Below are positions 5,616 through 6,804 of a DNA stretch of 6,804 bases, one piece after another. The notes beneath the pieces are model-generated. The model was not told the origin of the DNA and searched no databases. It saw nothing but the letters and a program-made list of their open reading frames with translations. Position 1 is the stretch's first letter; every line of letters starts with the position of its first letter. The position numbers and the translations under genes are program-made. This stretch comes from Planctomycetaceae bacterium. Its GTDB lineage: Bacteria > Planctomycetota > Planctomycetia > Pirellulales > Thermoguttaceae. The DNA is taken from assembly GCA_031282385.1 (NCBI GenBank), contig JAITDV010000584.1, positions 1-6,804 of the forward strand. The letters are read 5' to 3'.

Positions 5616-5809
5616 TAGACCTTTTCGCTAACCTGTAGGAGACCACCCCTGACCCCTCCGAAGGGGGGGAATAATTCGCCTCCCTCGTAGGCGTATTCTT
5701 ATTCCCCTCATTCGGAGGGGTTAGGGGTGGTCTCGGAGGAGTTAAAGGCGGTTTTTCGTTGTAGGTTTTTTGTTGCGTTGATGTATTTTTAGGTTAGAGA
5801 AAAGGTCTA
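5616..5809 (-). mobile_element. MITE-like element, copy 2 (194 bp, complete, inverted)
   Basis: This is the same element as at 1728-1934, in the opposite orientation. Its ends are TAGACCTTTTCGCTAACCT (5616-5634) and AGGTTAGAGAAAAGGTCTA (5791-5809), again bounded by TA. The internal hairpin runs from 5639 to 5734, with GAGACCACCCCT and AGGGGTGGTCTC as outer arms. Its loop contains a further small stem, CGCCT/AGGCG, on the element's own strand. It has one unit of the 14-bp sequence that is doubled in copy 1. It ends 44 bp before the rplI start codon, so it sits in the rplI leader or promoter region and separates rplI from ssb. Confidence 0.85.
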
Positions 5810-5844
5810 ATATAGTTACATTAATTTAACATTTTTAGAAATTT

Positions 5845-5850
5845 GAGGAT
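5845..5850 (+). promoter_or_regulatory. Ribosome binding site of rplI
   Basis: GAGGAT lies 3 nt (GAGG 5 nt) before the ATG at 5854. It matters because it supports the upstream start and thus the unusual N-terminal extension of bL9, rather than a start nearer the conserved domain. Confidence 0.7.
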
Positions 5851-5853
5851 AAA

Positions 5854-6387
5854 ATGATAGTTGTTAGAAACAAGCATGCTCGCAATAGGTTTCGGGCAAG
5901 TAAACGGTTTCCGCTTGGCGAGTCCGGCGGAGTGCAACTCCTTTTAACGCAGACAATTGATCCGCTTGGCAAACAAGGTGATATTGTCGAAGTAAAGCCG
6001 GGTTACGCGAATAATTATTTGGTTCCGCAAGGATTGGCTGTGATAGCGACGGATCATCATAAACGGATGGTATTAAAACATCGTGCGAAGTTAGCGGAAA
6101 TTCAGAAAAAGCGGCTTGCCGGTCTCAATGCGTTAGCGGATGAGATACGGGGCAAATCAATTTCGATAGAAGCCAAAGCTTCGGCGGAAGGTCATTTATT
6201 TGGTTCGGTTGGACCGGCGGATATTGTGAAGGCGTTGCGGGCGGAAGGTATTGTGTTGACGCAGGATCAGGTTCGTTTATCAGGACCGATCAAGGAACTT
6301 GCGTTGTACACGGTAAAGATTTATCTGGGGCATGGTGTTGAGAGCGAGTTAAAGGTGTGGGTTGTTCCGACGGTCTCGGAGAAATAA
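5854..6387 (+). CDS. rplI: 50S ribosomal protein bL9 with N-terminal extension
   Basis: bL9 is a two-domain protein of the large subunit near the L1 stalk that helps keep the reading frame. It has 177 residues against about 150 in E. coli. The extra length is a basic extension of about 26 residues (MIVVRNKHARNRFRASKRF and onward) before the conserved domain, which starts at VQLLLTQTIDPLGKQGD. The bL9 signature is present (G39, G42, V47, G50-Y51, N54-Y55-L56, G60, A62). A long helix follows at about 67-98, then the C-terminal domain from about 100 to 173 (AEGHLFGSVGPADIVKAL and onward, ending VKIYLGHGVESELKVWVVP). From memory, planctomycete bL9 proteins often have such an extension. GAGG 5 nt before the ATG supports this start. 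The gene follows ssb after 600 bp of repeats, and the inverted MITE ends 44 bp upstream. Confidence 0.96.
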   Translation: MIVVRNKHARNRFRASKRFPLGESGGVQLLLTQTIDPLGKQGDIVEVKPGYANNYLVPQGLAVIATDHHKRMVLKHRAKLAEIQKKRLAGLNALADEIRGKSISIEAKASAEGHLFGSVGPADIVKALRAEGIVLTQDQVRLSGPIKELALYTVKIYLGHGVESELKVWVVPTVSEK

Positions 6388-6434
6388 AAATTGGTAACTA
6401 TTCAGCCGCAAGATTCATGCAACCCATAAACAAT

Positions 6435-6538
6435 ATACAGCTCGTACTATAAATCGCGTGAATCAGGAGCGTGAAAGCCTGCTTGCCGATAGGTAAGCAG
6501 GCGAAGGCAAAGAAAAATTCAGTTGAGAACAGTTTAAA
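6435..6538 (+). repeat. Stem-loop repeat, copy 3 (104 nt), after rplI
   Basis: This is the gapless partner of 5311-5414. The stem GCCTGCTT (6477-6484) pairs with AAGCAGGC (6495-6502), and the CCGATAGG inside the loop is unchanged. The differences lie mainly in the outer flanks, while AACAGTTTAAA at the right end is conserved. It begins 47 bp after the rplI stop codon, much like the copy after ssb (57 bp), and in the same orientation relative to the gene. Confidence 0.75.
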
Positions 6539-6681
6539 AGCAACACGCGATATTATCTAGTTGTCCCTGAAAAAGTCATTTTGTGCTATAAATTCTGGGC
6601 TTATCTGCTTGCAATTTAGAGTTATAATTTGCAATATAGTTATTGTTTTATCCGAGATTTTCCTTAAAACCTTGCAAATAT

Positions 6682-6804
6682 TAGGCCTTTTCTCTAACCT
6701 AAAAATACATCAACGCAACAAAAAACCTACAACGAAAAACCGCCTTTAACTCCTCCGAGACCACCCCTAACCCCTCCGAAGGAGGGGAATAAGAATACGC
6801 CTCC
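6682..6804 (+). mobile_element. MITE-like element, copy 3 (cut by the window end)
   Basis: The left end TAGGCCTTTTCTCTAACCT differs from copy 1 by one base (G for A at position 4 of the terminal repeat). It continues almost identically through the A-rich segment (one 14-bp unit only) and the left hairpin arm GAGACCACCCCTAACCCC. The loop begins AAGAATACGCCTCC, closer to copy 2 than to copy 1. The right half lies outside the window. Confidence 0.85.

Larger units (their letters stand above)
5254..5853. other. 600-bp repeat-filled gap between ssb and rplI
   Basis: No gene is visible. In many bacteria rpsR lies here, but none of the bS18 motifs can be read in any frame, intact or degraded. In order the gap holds a 104-nt stem-loop repeat (5311-5414), about 200 bp of AT-rich sequence with the palindrome TTGTTGCAACAA (5534-5545), an inverted MITE copy (5616-5809) and the rplI ribosome binding site. 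A 73-codon reverse frame (5394-5615) starts with TTG at the MITE edge and looks spurious. No clear promoter for rplI was found. Confidence 0.65.
6388..6804. other. Gene-free end of the window, repeats only
   Basis: No gene is visible; a 62-codon frame from a TTG at 6561 lacks any support. The stretch contains the third stem-loop repeat (6435-6538) and the start of a third MITE (6682 onward). Between them are promoter-like A/T motifs: an extended -10-like TGCTATAAA (6584-6592) and a TATAAT (6623-6628), both without a good -35 box. They could serve a gene beyond the right edge. Confidence 0.55.

Noticed and set aside
5254..5853. A degraded rpsR
   Set aside because: I looked for bS18 motifs in the gap and found none; the space is accounted for by repeats and AT-rich sequence.
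6435..6538. Stem-loop repeat as a glutamine (downstream-peptide) or cobalamin riboswitch
   Set aside because: Short stretches such as AAGCAGGCGAAGG look similar to parts of these, but the pairing partners and the rest of the conserved cores are missing, and the element lies after genes rather than before them.

Overview
The window looks like a piece of an AT-rich planctomycete chromosome. The evidence is a DUF1559 pilin-like protein (prepilin N-terminus GFTLVELLVVIAIIG, H-X9-DG C-terminus) next to a small carboxypeptidase-regulatory-like lipoprotein, plus planctomycete-style versions of bL25, Pth, bS6, SSB and bL9, including a bL9 with an N-terminal extension. A more precise placement (for example a gut-associated Pirellulales-like lineage, guessed from the low GC) is inference only.

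Layout: all six genes lie on the + strand. Positions 1-1626 hold the 3' part of the DUF1559 gene and a complete lipoprotein gene. Positions 2392-6387 hold a housekeeping cluster: rplY (bL25/Ctc), pth, rpsF, ssb and rplI. The cluster is unusually loose. Its gaps are 339, 319, 98 and 600 bp, so it is probably read from several promoters rather than as one compact operon. No rpsR is visible between ssb and rplI, where many bacteria carry it.

The unusual content is between the genes. A roughly 200-bp MITE-like element, with 19-bp terminal inverted repeats TAGACCTTTTC.../...GAAAAGGTCTA and a long internal hairpin, occurs three times: 1728-1934 (+), 5616-5809 (inverted) and 6682 to the window end (+). 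A second repeat, about 104 nt with a GCCTGCTT/AAGCAGGC stem-loop, lies shortly after the ssb and rplI stop codons, and a 42-nt core copy lies next to the first MITE. A third, different inverted-repeat element (3170-3324, possible TTTA target duplication) sits just upstream of pth and contains the best promoter-like sequence in the window.

How the genes fit together: bL25, bS6 and bL9 are ribosomal proteins, Pth recycles peptidyl-tRNA dropped by ribosomes, and SSB coats single-stranded DNA. The cluster is therefore a translation and replication housekeeping unit. The DUF1559/lipoprotein pair is an envelope-associated module with no obvious functional link to it. I found no defence system, CRISPR array, tRNA or rRNA. 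The most interesting material is the intergenic repeat system.
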